Assembly: GCA_964580905.1 (NCBI GenBank)
Contig: CAZOLR010000047.1
Span: forward strand, 1 to 12,685
Direction of reading: 5' to 3'
DNA length: 12,685 nt
Source: G041228335 sp964580905
GTDB lineage: Bacteria > Pseudomonadota > Alphaproteobacteria > Puniceispirillales > UBA1172
Shown here: positions 1-6,902 of the stretch, in pieces
Layout: every line of letters starts with the position of its first letter
How positions within the stretch are numbered: position 1 is the first letter of the stretch
The notes under the pieces: generated by a model
Databases searched by the model: none
Told to the model about the DNA's origin: nothing
What the model saw: only the letters and a program-made list of their open reading frames with translations
Translations under genes and position numbers: made by a program

Positions 1-132
1 GCCATACCAAAGGCCAAGATTTTTCCCTAGCATATCGTCATGTCCGAATTATGGCGCCTGGTTTCACGGATTTGTGAATTGCGGCAGATATCAGGGGCCG
101 TTAGGGTAGGCGCGATAATTTGGAAATCTGTT

Positions 133-864
133 ATGTCAACCACTCCACACACGCCCGCACAAAATTGGCTGAAACGTCTTCTTCCTCTGGCAATACTTCT
201 CCTCGGGCTGATCCTCTTTTTTGCCCTCGGCCTTGACGATATATTCCGTTTCGCCGTGCTGAGCCAACATTACACCGCCATCATCCTCTGGGTTGAGACG
301 CATACATTGCTGGCCTGGGGCGGGTTCATGCTCGCCTATATCCTTTCGGTGGCCTTCTCGTTGCCGGTGGCAACACTGCTGACCCTCGCGGGAGGTGCCG
401 TTATCGGGTGGCCTGCGGTATTGCTGGTGGTGGTTTCGGCAACAACTGGTGCGCTCATCCTTTTTCTTGCTGCCAAGGGGGCGCTGGCCGACAGCCTGAC
501 CCGCAAGGCCGGGCCATTCGTTTCACGGATCAAGTCCGGGTTTGACCAGTCGCCCTTTCTGTGGTTGCTGGCTCTGCGCCTCATACCTGCGGCCCCGTTC
601 TGGGTGGTGAATATCGTGCCGGCGGCGCTTGGCATGAAAACAAGAGACTTCCTTGCGGCAACCTTCATCGGGATTTTTCCCGGCACGTCCGTTTATATCT
701 GGGTCGGGCGCGGGTTTGATACGGTGCTTGCCAGCGGCCAGACCCCTGACACATCCAGCCTCGCTGACCCGCAGATCATCCTGCCGCTCACCGCGCTCGG
801 ATGCCTTGCGCTGGTGCCGGTGGTGGTGAAATTCATCAAAGCACGAAAGACAACGCGGCCATGA
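133..864 (+). CDS. TVP38/TMEM64 (VTT-domain) family integral membrane protein
   Basis: Predicted inner-membrane protein of 243 residues in the VTT (SNARE-associated/DedA-like) family; members are polytopic and are linked to lipid scrambling or membrane homeostasis, but no substrate can be assigned here. Visible: an N-terminal hydrophobic helix (about residues 17-36), further hydrophobic stretches near 55-78, 90-112 and 215-235, and the VTT core with LPVATLLTLAGGAVIG (from residue 77) and RLIPAAPFWVVN (from R149) followed by the ALGM...FPGTSVYIWVG section. I chose ATG 133 because the hydrophobic domain begins soon after it and GGAAA lies just upstream. An in-frame ATG at 40 would add a 31-residue stretch that does not resemble the family. 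The stop overlaps the next start as ATGA (861-864), so the reductase is probably translationally coupled. Membrane family is clear; function is not. Confidence 0.85.
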   Translation: MSTTPHTPAQNWLKRLLPLAILLLGLILFFALGLDDIFRFAVLSQHYTAIILWVETHTLLAWGGFMLAYILSVAFSLPVATLLTLAGGAVIGWPAVLLVVVSATTGALILFLAAKGALADSLTRKAGPFVSRIKSGFDQSPFLWLLALRLIPAAPFWVVNIVPAALGMKTRDFLAATFIGIFPGTSVYIWVGRGFDTVLASGQTPDTSSLADPQIILPLTALGCLALVPVVVKFIKARKTTRP

Positions 865-2279
865 CAACCCTGACCCCAGATATCTGCATCATTGGCGGCG
901 GCTCCGGAGGGTTAAGCCTTGCGGCGGGTGCCGTGCAGATGGGCGCGGAGGTGGTGCTGTTCGAAGGCCACCACATGGGCGGCGATTGCCTCAATTACGG
1001 CTGTGTTCCGTCGAAAGCGATGCTGGCCGCCGCGAAAACGGCCAAGTCAACTAAGGGTAATCCGGCCATGGGCGTCAAGGGATCTGCCGCTGAGGTGGAT
1101 TTTGCCGCGGTCAAAGACCATGTCGCCGATGTCATTGCCGGGATTGCCCCCCATGATTCGCCCGAAAGGTTCCGCAATCTCGGGGTCCGTGTCATCGAAG
1201 ACTATGCCCGGTTTACCGGCAGGGACACCGTCACCGGGGGCGGATTTACGGTTCGGGCGAAGAAATTTGTCATCGCCACCGGCTCTTCCCCTCTTGTTCC
1301 CCCTATCCCCGGGCTTGCGGATGTTCCTTTCCACACCAATGAGACTATCTTCAAGGACCGCGCCCGGCCGGAACATCTTATCATCATCGGCGGCGGGCCG
1401 ATCGGGATCGAAATGGCCCAGGCGCACCAGAGGCTTGGGGTTAAGGTCACGCTCATCGAAGCCGCGCCTTCCATCATGATCCGGGATCATCCGGATCTCG
1501 TCGCTATCCTCCGGCAACACCTGATCGAAGACGGCATCACCCTGATTGAAGGGGCCGGGGTCACCGCTGTAAGTGGCAAGACAGGCTCGATCCGTGTGGA
1601 ACTCAACGGCCGGGATGCCATTACCGGAAGCCAGCTTCTTGTGGCGACAGGACGCAAGCCCAACCTCGAGAGGCTCAATCTTGAGGCGGCAGGCATTGAA
1701 TATAACCGCGCCGGCATTGTGACCGATTTGCGTCTCAGATCCGGCAACCGGCGCGTCTATGCCATTGGCGATGCCGCCGGTCGGCATCAGTTCACCCATG
1801 CGGCCGGCTATCATGCGGGGATCGTGATCCGGAACATCCTTTTCCGGATACCGGCGAAGATCAATGATGCCATCATGCCCTGGGTTACCTATACAGACCC
1901 CGAACTTGCCCATGTCGGGTTGAGCGAGGCTGATGCAAAGGCGCGCAATATCCCGTACCGGATTGTCTCCTCCTCCCTTGCGGAAAATGATCGCGCCCGG
2001 GCGGAACGGCGCGGGGAAGGACGCGTTATCGCCATAACGGATAAAAAGGGCTTTATTCTGGGGGCAAGCATTCTCGCGCCGCACGCCGGGGAGATGATAC
2101 AGCCCTGGGCCCTGGCGATCTCAAAACGCCTTAAAATAAGCGCCATGGCCTCCTATATCGCGCCATACCCGACCTATGGCGAAGCTTCCAGACGCGCGGC
2201 TGGCTCCTATTTCACCGATACGCTGTTTTCGGAAAAGACGCGCAGGCTTGTCCGTCTTCTGCTGAAATTGCCGTTCTGA
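861..2279 (+). CDS. FAD-dependent NAD(P)-disulfide oxidoreductase (MerA/dihydrolipoamide dehydrogenase-like)
   Basis: Flavoprotein of 472 residues in the class I pyridine nucleotide-disulfide oxidoreductase family. In order: FAD Rossmann motif GGGSGG (12-17); redox pair in GGDCLNYGCVPSK (Cys43, Cys48); NAD(P)-binding Rossmann GGGPIGIE (177-184); second FAD motif YAIGDA (about 298-303); C-terminal dimerisation domain with WVTYTDPELAHVG. Where dihydrolipoamide dehydrogenases carry the His-x-His-Pro-Thr base, this protein reads IAPYPTYGE (433-441), so that His is absent. There is no N-terminal heavy-metal domain and no C-terminal Cys pair, so true mercuric reductase activity is unlikely; the electron acceptor is unknown. 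The start at ATG 861 overlaps the VTT gene stop by 4 bp; a longer reading from 801 adds unrelated residues. In other bacteria a VTT domain is found fused to this enzyme type (recalled family annotation). Fold certain, substrate not. Confidence 0.9.
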   Translation: MTTLTPDICIIGGGSGGLSLAAGAVQMGAEVVLFEGHHMGGDCLNYGCVPSKAMLAAAKTAKSTKGNPAMGVKGSAAEVDFAAVKDHVADVIAGIAPHDSPERFRNLGVRVIEDYARFTGRDTVTGGGFTVRAKKFVIATGSSPLVPPIPGLADVPFHTNETIFKDRARPEHLIIIGGGPIGIEMAQAHQRLGVKVTLIEAAPSIMIRDHPDLVAILRQHLIEDGITLIEGAGVTAVSGKTGSIRVELNGRDAITGSQLLVATGRKPNLERLNLEAAGIEYNRAGIVTDLRLRSGNRRVYAIGDAAGRHQFTHAAGYHAGIVIRNILFRIPAKINDAIMPWVTYTDPELAHVGLSEADAKARNIPYRIVSSSLAENDRARAERRGEGRVIAITDKKGFILGASILAPHAGEMIQPWALAISKRLKISAMASYIAPYPTYGEASRRAAGSYFTDTLFSEKTRRLVRLLLKLPF

Positions 2280-2324
2280 AGCAGGTTTTGCACACGCTTG
2301 AAAGGAAGCCGGATGAAGAGGGGC

Positions 2325-2353
2325 TTGCATCCCCGGTCCGGTGCTGATAATAA
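2325..2353 (+). promoter_or_regulatory. Candidate sigma-70-type promoter of tRNA-Thr
   Basis: TTGCAT (2325-2330) and TAATAA (2348-2353) are spaced by 17 bp and lie about 10 bp before the mature tRNA 5' end. GATAAT (2346-2351) is an alternative -10 with a 15-bp spacer. The -35 sits in the loop of a small GGGG/CCCC inverted repeat (2320-2334). Placement is good but the hexamers are imperfect. Confidence 0.4.
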
Positions 2354-2362
2354 AGCGGCAAT

Positions 2363-2438
<76 letters not shown>

Positions 2439-2626
2439 TCCGCAAAACTTCCCTTGTTATAATCTCCCGGCACCTCATTCAGAGCCATCCTCTCACATTT
2501 ACCTCATGCAGGGTTGGCAGAAGCGGGGTTTAGGTGCAGAATGCCCCACGGCCGGAAGTGACCACGGACACCAGGGCTTAAGCATTATTTCTGCCAATCT
2601 GATTTACTGATCCGGGCCGCCTTGCC
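2439..2626. other. Intergenic region between tRNA-Thr and the MFS gene
   Basis: No gene is supported in these 188 bp. A perfect TATAAT occurs at 2458-2463, too close to the tRNA 3' end for a convincing -35, so it is only a weak candidate for a transporter promoter. No clear hairpin with a T-run ends the tRNA transcript. A 34-codon ORF at 2506-2610 has no ribosome binding site and no recognisable content. Confidence 0.4.
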
Positions 2627-3844
2627 ATGACGTCGATCTTCCCTTCGAGAGACTTTATCCTGGGTCAGTGGAGATTTCTTCTTTTCGGCTTTCTGCTCGC
2701 CTTTTTCTCCGGCCCCGGACAGACTTTCTATATATCGCTTTTCTCAGGCGCGATCCGTGAAGATCTTGCGCTCAGCCACGGTGAGTTCGGCACACTCTAT
2801 GCCTTTGGAACGCTCGCCAGTGCTGCGACGCTGATCCCGCTCGGCCGGCTTGTTGATACGATCCGGCTCAGGGTTATCGCGCTTTCGATCATTTCATGCC
2901 TGGCGTTTGCCGCTATGTTTTTCTCTCAGGTCAACAGTATTGTCATGCTTGCGTTGGGGATCTATTTCCTCCGGCTCAGCGGACAGGGGATGATGACCCA
3001 TCTCTACGCTACTGCGATGACCCGGCGATACGTGGCGGAACGTGGCCGGGCCCTTGCTTTTGCGACGCTGGGCCATCCGGTATCTGAATTCCTGATGCCG
3101 GTATTTGCCGTAACTCTTCTGCTATTGTTTGATTGGCGTCAGGTCTGGCAGATTACGGCGGTGATCGTGCTCATCATCATGATCCCTGCCGCACTTGCCC
3201 TGACACAGCGGCGGGAAGGGCAGGATGGCGGCGGTGTCGATGCCATGGCGGCAGGGCGTGATGGCCAGCACTGGACCCGCAAAGAGATGCTCCTGCACTG
3301 GCGTTTCTGGATGCTTACCGGCATTGTCATTGCCCCCAGCTTTACGTCGACAGGACTCTTTTTCCATCAGCTTTATATTGCCGAGCAGAAAATGATCTCC
3401 CTTGATCTCTGGGTCAGCGGCTACGCGTTTTATGCCAGCATGAGCATTCTCGGGGCCTTCCTCGGCGGCGGATTGGCCGACCGATTTACCAGCGCAAGAA
3501 CCACACCTTTTGCGGTCATGTCCCTGACACTTGTTCCTTTTGCTCTTTATTTCGCCGGGCCCGGCGTGATGATCTACATATATTTCATTGTATTCGGGCT
3601 TATACAGGGAATAGTGCATACGGTGGCAACACCGATCTGGGCTGAAATCTACGGCACCCGGCATCTGGGTGGGATCAAGGCAATAGCGGCTGCATTGATG
3701 GTCTTTGCATCAGCCATGTCGCCTGTTACGCTTGGCCTGATGATCGACAGCGGATACCCGTTCGGCGCATTGCTACTTGTCCTGGCAAGCGTGCCCTTTG
3801 TGGCGGGGGTATCCGGCTTCATCGCGGTGAATAGCCGGACATGA
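2627..3844 (+). CDS. Major facilitator superfamily (MFS) transporter
   Basis: Inner-membrane secondary transporter of 405 residues, the usual length for a 12-helix MFS protein. Hydrophobic helices alternate with short charged loops throughout. The loop after helix 2 has a motif A variant, GRLVDTIRLR (residues 73-82), and the equivalent loop in the second half reads GGGLADRF (280-287). A longer charged central loop (about residues 190-220, TQRREGQDGG...) separates the two six-helix halves. The start at ATG 2627 puts helix 1 at about residue 15; no strong Shine-Dalgarno sequence precedes it. Substrate cannot be inferred: neither sequence nor neighbours point to one. It is followed after 7 bp by the exported unknown protein and then the ygfZ-like gene, so the three are probably one transcription unit. 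The stop codon lies inside an 11-bp tandem repeat. Confidence 0.9.
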   Translation: MTSIFPSRDFILGQWRFLLFGFLLAFFSGPGQTFYISLFSGAIREDLALSHGEFGTLYAFGTLASAATLIPLGRLVDTIRLRVIALSIISCLAFAAMFFSQVNSIVMLALGIYFLRLSGQGMMTHLYATAMTRRYVAERGRALAFATLGHPVSEFLMPVFAVTLLLLFDWRQVWQITAVIVLIIMIPAALALTQRREGQDGGGVDAMAAGRDGQHWTRKEMLLHWRFWMLTGIVIAPSFTSTGLFFHQLYIAEQKMISLDLWVSGYAFYASMSILGAFLGGGLADRFTSARTTPFAVMSLTLVPFALYFAGPGVMIYIYFIVFGLIQGIVHTVATPIWAEIYGTRHLGGIKAIAAALMVFASAMSPVTLGLMIDSGYPFGALLLVLASVPFVAGVSGFIAVNSRT

Positions 3845-3856
3845 ACCGGACATGAA
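3835..3856. repeat. Perfect 11-bp tandem duplication across a stop/start junction
   Basis: CCGGACATGAA occurs twice without a gap (3835-3845 and 3846-3856). The first copy holds the TGA stop of the MFS gene, the second the ATG of the following gene. A related CCGGACAAATGA occurs once more at 3865-3876. Removing one unit would leave the two genes overlapping by exactly ATGA. Confidence 0.9.
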
Positions 3857-4385
3857 AAGGAAAACCGGACAAATGATGACACAGAAACATTCAGGATGGT
3901 CAGGATCACTTGCGGTGCCCGTTCTTGCCCTCATACTTGCGATGGGACCTGCCCTTGCCGGGGAAGAAGATGCTGCAGGCACATGGAACGGGACATGGTT
4001 CGAATGTGAATTTGCTGGCCGCACCAGCCCCCCCGGCGATGACTGCGCGATGCTTGACGATGACGGTTTCATTTTTGATAACGACACGGTCACCTATATA
4101 AAGGTCATCGACAGCGTGGAAACAGATGCCTGCAAGAAACAGCGCGCCGGTCAGTGTTTCCGCGCCGATGCGCCCTCCATCACGGTGACACGGAACAGAA
4201 AGGGGCAGGCGGAATTCACCCCGACGACCATTGGTATCCGTTTTATTGGTTGCACGCAGATCTTTCATGCAACTTCGATAGGCGAATACATAGAGGCCAG
4301 ACCAGATGCGGAACGATGCCTCTGGGCCGGGGAAAAGCATTTCTATCTCAGACGATATAACGGCACGGTGCGCACCGATGGATGA
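3852..4385 (+). CDS. Exported six-cysteine protein of unknown function
   Basis: Protein of 177 residues that I do not recognise. It starts with a basic segment (MKRK), then a hydrophobic core (about 19-35) and an A-L-A site, giving probable signal-peptidase I cleavage after Ala36. The mature part of about 141 residues begins acidic (GEEDAAG) and then reads TWNGTWFEC, a Trp/Gly-rich opening of the kind that starts small beta-barrels. It holds six cysteines (52, 65, 94, 102, 134, 156), an even number that would suit three disulfides in the periplasm; that is inference. No membrane helix follows the signal. The start could instead be ATG 3873 or 3876, since an AAGG lies in between; both keep the signal core. 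The 3' end overlaps the ygfZ-like start by 8 bp (ATGGATGA), so expression is coupled to it. Exported nature is fairly sure; role unknown. Confidence 0.75.
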   Translation: MKRKTGQMMTQKHSGWSGSLAVPVLALILAMGPALAGEEDAAGTWNGTWFECEFAGRTSPPGDDCAMLDDDGFIFDNDTVTYIKVIDSVETDACKKQRAGQCFRADAPSITVTRNRKGQAEFTPTTIGIRFIGCTQIFHATSIGEYIEARPDAERCLWAGEKHFYLRRYNGTVRTDG

Positions 4386-5193
4386 ACCTTCTCTCTTTTT
4401 TCTCCCTGAACGTGGCCTGATATCCATCCATGGGCCGGAAGCGGAAGACTTTCTTCATGATCTGGTGACGGCAGATATCCGCAACCTGCCTGAAAAGGTG
4501 GTGCGGCCGTCAGCCCTCCTTACCCCGCAGGGACGTATACTCTATGATATGCTCATCAGCCGCGATGAAGACGGTTTCCTGCTCGAATGCGACCTTGCCG
4601 GGAGAGAGGATCTCCTCCGGCGACTGAAACTCTTTCGTCTGCGCCGGAAACTTGACCTTGAAACCGTCGACCTTTCGGTTCATGCCTGCACCAGTGGCCC
4701 CGGCCTTCCGGACGAACGTTTTGCTGAAACCGTTTATCGTCGTTACGGCGAGAGTGAAGACAAAACCGGCGGAGATAATGAGGACTGGAAGAAATTCCGC
4801 TGGCGGCGCGGCGTGCCGGAAGGCGGGAAGGAGCTCCCCTCCGGACAGGCCCTTCCGCTGGAAGCAAGGTTTGATCTCAGCCATGGGATCAGTTTTGAAA
4901 AAGGATGTTATATCGGCCAGGAGGTGACGGCCCGCACCCGCTATCGGGGTCTTGTCAAACGGAGCTATGTGCCCGTTCGTGCCGGTGAGATGATCGCGGC
5001 ACCCTCAGATATAGAAGCCGACGGAAAGCAGGCCGGGCTTCTGCTGGACAGTGCACCCGATGAGAAAGGCTCAATCGGGCTTGCCTCGATCAGGCTTGAA
5101 TACCTGAAATCGGACAGCGCCACTCTTTCAGCAGGCGGCATACCCCTCCTGCCGTTTGTGCCGGATCGTCTTTCCCCCCTGCCCGGGGACTAG
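4378..5193 (+). CDS. ygfZ: YgfZ/GcvT-domain folate-binding Fe-S cluster maintenance protein
   Basis: Protein of 271 residues in the YgfZ branch of the GcvT (aminomethyltransferase) fold. The family binds tetrahydrofolate and supports maintenance or assembly of certain Fe-S enzymes, MiaB being the best-known client in E. coli. The diagnostic signature is clear: KGCYIGQE at 175-182, with the conserved Cys177, followed by VTARTRYRG. The N-terminus (GLISIHGPEAEDFLHDLVTADI) fits the GcvT folate-binding start, and the C-terminal barrel is present. Length is normal for alphaproteobacterial members. The ATG at 4378 fits the family N-terminus; a longer reading from 4306 would extend into the upstream gene and add unrelated residues. 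It overlaps the six-Cys protein gene by 8 bp and converges with bdhA across 6 bp. The cytoplasmic assignment and family are solid; the client enzymes in this organism are not visible. Confidence 0.93.
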   Translation: MDEPSLFFLPERGLISIHGPEAEDFLHDLVTADIRNLPEKVVRPSALLTPQGRILYDMLISRDEDGFLLECDLAGREDLLRRLKLFRLRRKLDLETVDLSVHACTSGPGLPDERFAETVYRRYGESEDKTGGDNEDWKKFRWRRGVPEGGKELPSGQALPLEARFDLSHGISFEKGCYIGQEVTARTRYRGLVKRSYVPVRAGEMIAAPSDIEADGKQAGLLLDSAPDEKGSIGLASIRLEYLKSDSATLSAGGIPLLPFVPDRLSPLPGD

Positions 5194-5199
5194 ATAAAT

Positions 5200-5982
5200 T
5201 TACTGCGCCGTCCAGGCTCCGTCGACAGGCATGGCGGCACCTGTGATGCTCGCCGCCCCTTCACCTTCGATGAGAAACCGGACAAGATCACCGATTTCCT
5301 CAACCGTGACAAACCGCTCATTAGGCTGGCGCTCGCCAACTATGGCACGGGCTTCTTCATCCCGTGTTGTGCCATTGGCCACCATCCGGGCCTCAATCTG
5401 GGCTTCGACCAACGGTGTCCGGACCCAGGCCGGGCAGATTGCGTTGCACGTAATACCGTAAGTCGCCGCCTCAAGCGCAACGGCCTTGGTCAGTCCCACC
5501 AGCCCGTGCTTGGCCGCGATATAGGCGGTCTTGTTGACCGACGCGATGAGCCCGTGCACCGAGGATATATTGACGATGCGGCCAAATCCGCGCTGTTTCA
5601 TTCCCTCAAGCACCGCGGCAATGGTATGAAAACTTGCCGACAGATTGACGGCGATAATCTCATCCCATTTTTCAGGTGGGAAAGATTCAACAGGAGCAAC
5701 ATGCTGTATGCCTGCGTTGTTGACCAGCCCGTCTATGCGGCCAAGGTCACGCTCAGCTTCGGCCATCATGGCGCGGACAGCGGCAGGATCACGCATATCA
5801 CCTTCGATATACCGGCATGATGCGGCACCAAGAGAGGTAAGTTCTGATGTGACAGCATCAATGGTGTCGGCATCAGCAAGACCATTGAAGGCAAGATGAT
5901 GACCACACGCTGCCAGTCTAAGTGCGATCCCGAGCCCTATACCGCTGGTGGCCCCGGTAACAAAAATGGCATAACCAGGCAT
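5200..5982 (-). CDS. bdhA: 3-hydroxybutyrate dehydrogenase (short-chain dehydrogenase/reductase)
   Basis: Cytoplasmic NAD-dependent enzyme of 260 residues that interconverts (R)-3-hydroxybutyrate and acetoacetate, a step in polyhydroxybutyrate breakdown and ketone use. Visible: TGATSGIG cofactor motif (9-16), NNAG (88-91) followed by the typical IQHVAPVESFP stretch, Asn113, and the catalytic Ser141, Tyr154 and Lys158 (YIAAK). NAICPAWVRTPLV and the QP-RFVTVEEIG segment are also typical of bacterial 3-hydroxybutyrate dehydrogenases rather than of ketoacyl-ACP reductases. Length matches the family. The start is well placed: AAGGAG lies 5 bp before it (complement of 5988-5993). It follows the DUF1192 gene after 19 bp on the same strand, so the two are likely co-transcribed. 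I see no polyhydroxybutyrate synthase or CoA transferase nearby. Confidence 0.93.
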   Translation of the reverse strand: MPGYAIFVTGATSGIGLGIALRLAACGHHLAFNGLADADTIDAVTSELTSLGAASCRYIEGDMRDPAAVRAMMAEAERDLGRIDGLVNNAGIQHVAPVESFPPEKWDEIIAVNLSASFHTIAAVLEGMKQRGFGRIVNISSVHGLIASVNKTAYIAAKHGLVGLTKAVALEAATYGITCNAICPAWVRTPLVEAQIEARMVANGTTRDEEARAIVGERQPNERFVTVEEIGDLVRFLIEGEGAASITGAAMPVDGAWTAQ

Positions 5983-6001
5983 GAAAACTCCTTAAGATTA
6001 A

Positions 6002-6181
6002 CTAGGATTTAAACAGATTTTCAGCCGCCGAGCGGACATCACCCTTGCTGTCAAGAACAGCATCAATCCGGGAAATTTCCACAAGCAGGCGGGTTTTGTA
6101 GGCGTTGAGATCTTCAATATTCCAGCGCTCAAGCTCTCCTGGGGGATGCGCCGGTTTGAAGGCTTCGAATTCGTCATCCAT
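6002..6181 (-). CDS. DUF1192 family micro-protein (59 aa)
   Basis: A short gene that is easily missed. Read on the minus strand it starts MDDEFEAFKPAHPPG and ends SAAENLFKS, 59 residues. The middle (ELERWNIEDLNAYKTRLLVE, then ISRIDAVLDSK) is the hallmark of DUF1192, a small alphaproteobacterial family: an acidic start, a proline hinge, then a single amphipathic helix likely to form a coiled coil. Function is unknown. A strong ribosome binding site, GGAGGGG (complement of 6185-6191), lies 3 bp before the ATG. An overlapping frame on the same strand (5998-6198) yields a basic, unstructured product and is a shadow. The gene is first in the bdhA unit and is divergent from trcR across 143 bp. Confidence 0.88.
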   Translation of the reverse strand: MDDEFEAFKPAHPPGELERWNIEDLNAYKTRLLVEISRIDAVLDSKGDVRSAAENLFKS

Positions 6182-6324
6182 GATCCCCTCCGTTGCATGG
6201 TTACTAATACAGTCTAGGACGAGACCGAAATCTTTGCAATTTTTTGACGCAATCCCTATTTATAGTGTATGAAAAGTTCAATCCGGCGCGCAATGCGCTG
6301 AAACCAATGTGTTCAGGAGTCACG
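6182..6324. promoter_or_regulatory. Divergent promoter region between DUF1192-bdhA and trcR
   Basis: AT-rich 143-bp region that must hold promoters for both directions. Minus-strand candidate: TTGCAA (6234-6239) and TAGACT (complement of 6211-6216), 17-bp spacer. Plus-strand candidates: TATAGT (6261-6266) as a good -10 without a clear -35, or TTGACG (6244-6249) with TATGAA (6268-6273), 18-bp spacer. The exact hexamers are uncertain. Confidence 0.4.
6315..6319 (+). promoter_or_regulatory. Ribosome binding site fixing the trcR start
   Basis: AGGAG sits exactly 5 bp before ATG 6325, which favours that start over the in-frame ATG at 6244. It overlaps a GANTC (GAGTC) adenine-methylation site at 6317-6321. 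Confidence 0.7.
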
Positions 6325-6891
6325 ATGTCTGACCTGCTTATGCCTAAAGCCACCGCTGTGTGGCTTATTGATAATACTGCGCTGACCTTTGCCCAGATTG
6401 CGGATTTCTGTGGCTTGCATGATCTTGAGGTCCAGGCCATTGCCGATGGTGATGTCGGTGCTGGCATTCAGGGCTACAACCCCATTCTGAACAAGCAACT
6501 GACCGAAGATGAGATCAAACGCTGTGAAGCGGATCCGTCTTCACGACTTAGCCGTGAAAGCTCTGCCCTGCCTGAACCGACGGCACGGACCAAAGGTCCG
6601 CGCTATGTCCCTCTTGCCCGCCGCGGCGACAAGCCTGACGCCATTGCATGGATCGTCAAGCATCACCCCAATATAAAGGACAGCCAGATTTCAAAACTGA
6701 TCGGCACCACCAAGGATACAATCGGCAAGATACGTGACCGCTCCCACTGGAATATTGCCAATATTTCAGCCAAGCATCCGGTTATGCTGGGGCTTTGCAG
6801 CCAGCAGGATCTGGACTTGGCCATTGAAAAATCCGGCGGCACAGCCCAGCCTCCCGAAGAACAGGTGACAAACATCTCTGAGTTGCCCTGA
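6325..6891 (+). CDS. trcR: Cell cycle transcriptional regulator TrcR (DUF1013)
   Basis: Protein of 188 residues in the alphaproteobacterial family formerly called DUF1013 and now annotated as the cell-cycle regulator TrcR. The N-terminus is diagnostic: MPKATAVWLIDNTALTF (from residue 6) followed by QIADFCGLHDLEVQAIADG, which reads like a helix-turn-helix. A second HTH-like block lies at roughly 108-140 (AIAWIVKHHPNIKDSQISKL, then IGTTKDTIGKIRDR), so the protein seems to have two DNA-binding-type modules joined by a charged linker. The C-terminus is short and Pro/Glu-rich. The start at 6325 has a well-spaced AGGAG and matches the family; extension to 6244 adds 27 unconserved residues. The gene is divergent from DUF1192-bdhA and converges with prpE across 11 bp. 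The target genes cannot be told from the sequence. Confidence 0.9.
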   Translation: MSDLLMPKATAVWLIDNTALTFAQIADFCGLHDLEVQAIADGDVGAGIQGYNPILNKQLTEDEIKRCEADPSSRLSRESSALPEPTARTKGPRYVPLARRGDKPDAIAWIVKHHPNIKDSQISKLIGTTKDTIGKIRDRSHWNIANISAKHPVMLGLCSQQDLDLAIEKSGGTAQPPEEQVTNISELP

Positions 6892-6902
6892 ACGTCTTGG
6901 TC

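Noticed and set aside
1..132. N-terminal extension of the VTT protein or a small upstream gene
   Set aside because: The in-frame extension from 40 adds unconserved residues, and no other convincing coding frame or clear promoter was seen in this stretch.
1047..2084. 345-codon open frame antisense to the disulfide reductase
   Set aside because: It mirrors a high-GC gene with clear family motifs; the translation has no recognisable domain and no ribosome binding site was seen. Long antisense frames without stops are common opposite GC-rich genes.
861..2279. Mercuric reductase (merA)
   Set aside because: The redox-pair motif is MerA-like, but there is no C-terminal Cys pair, no heavy-metal domain and no mer genes around it.
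2311..2334. Terminator after the disulfide reductase gene
   Set aside because: GGATG/CATCC and GGGG/CCCC inverted repeats are present but short, mutually exclusive and not followed by a T-run; the segment also overlaps the tRNA promoter candidate.
2506..2610. 34-codon ORF between tRNA-Thr and the MFS gene
   Set aside because: No ribosome binding site, no family resemblance and length expected by chance.
3122..3664. 180-codon antisense frame in the MFS gene
   Set aside because: The product is His/Lys/Asp-rich, as expected from the reverse complement of hydrophobic codons; no independent support.
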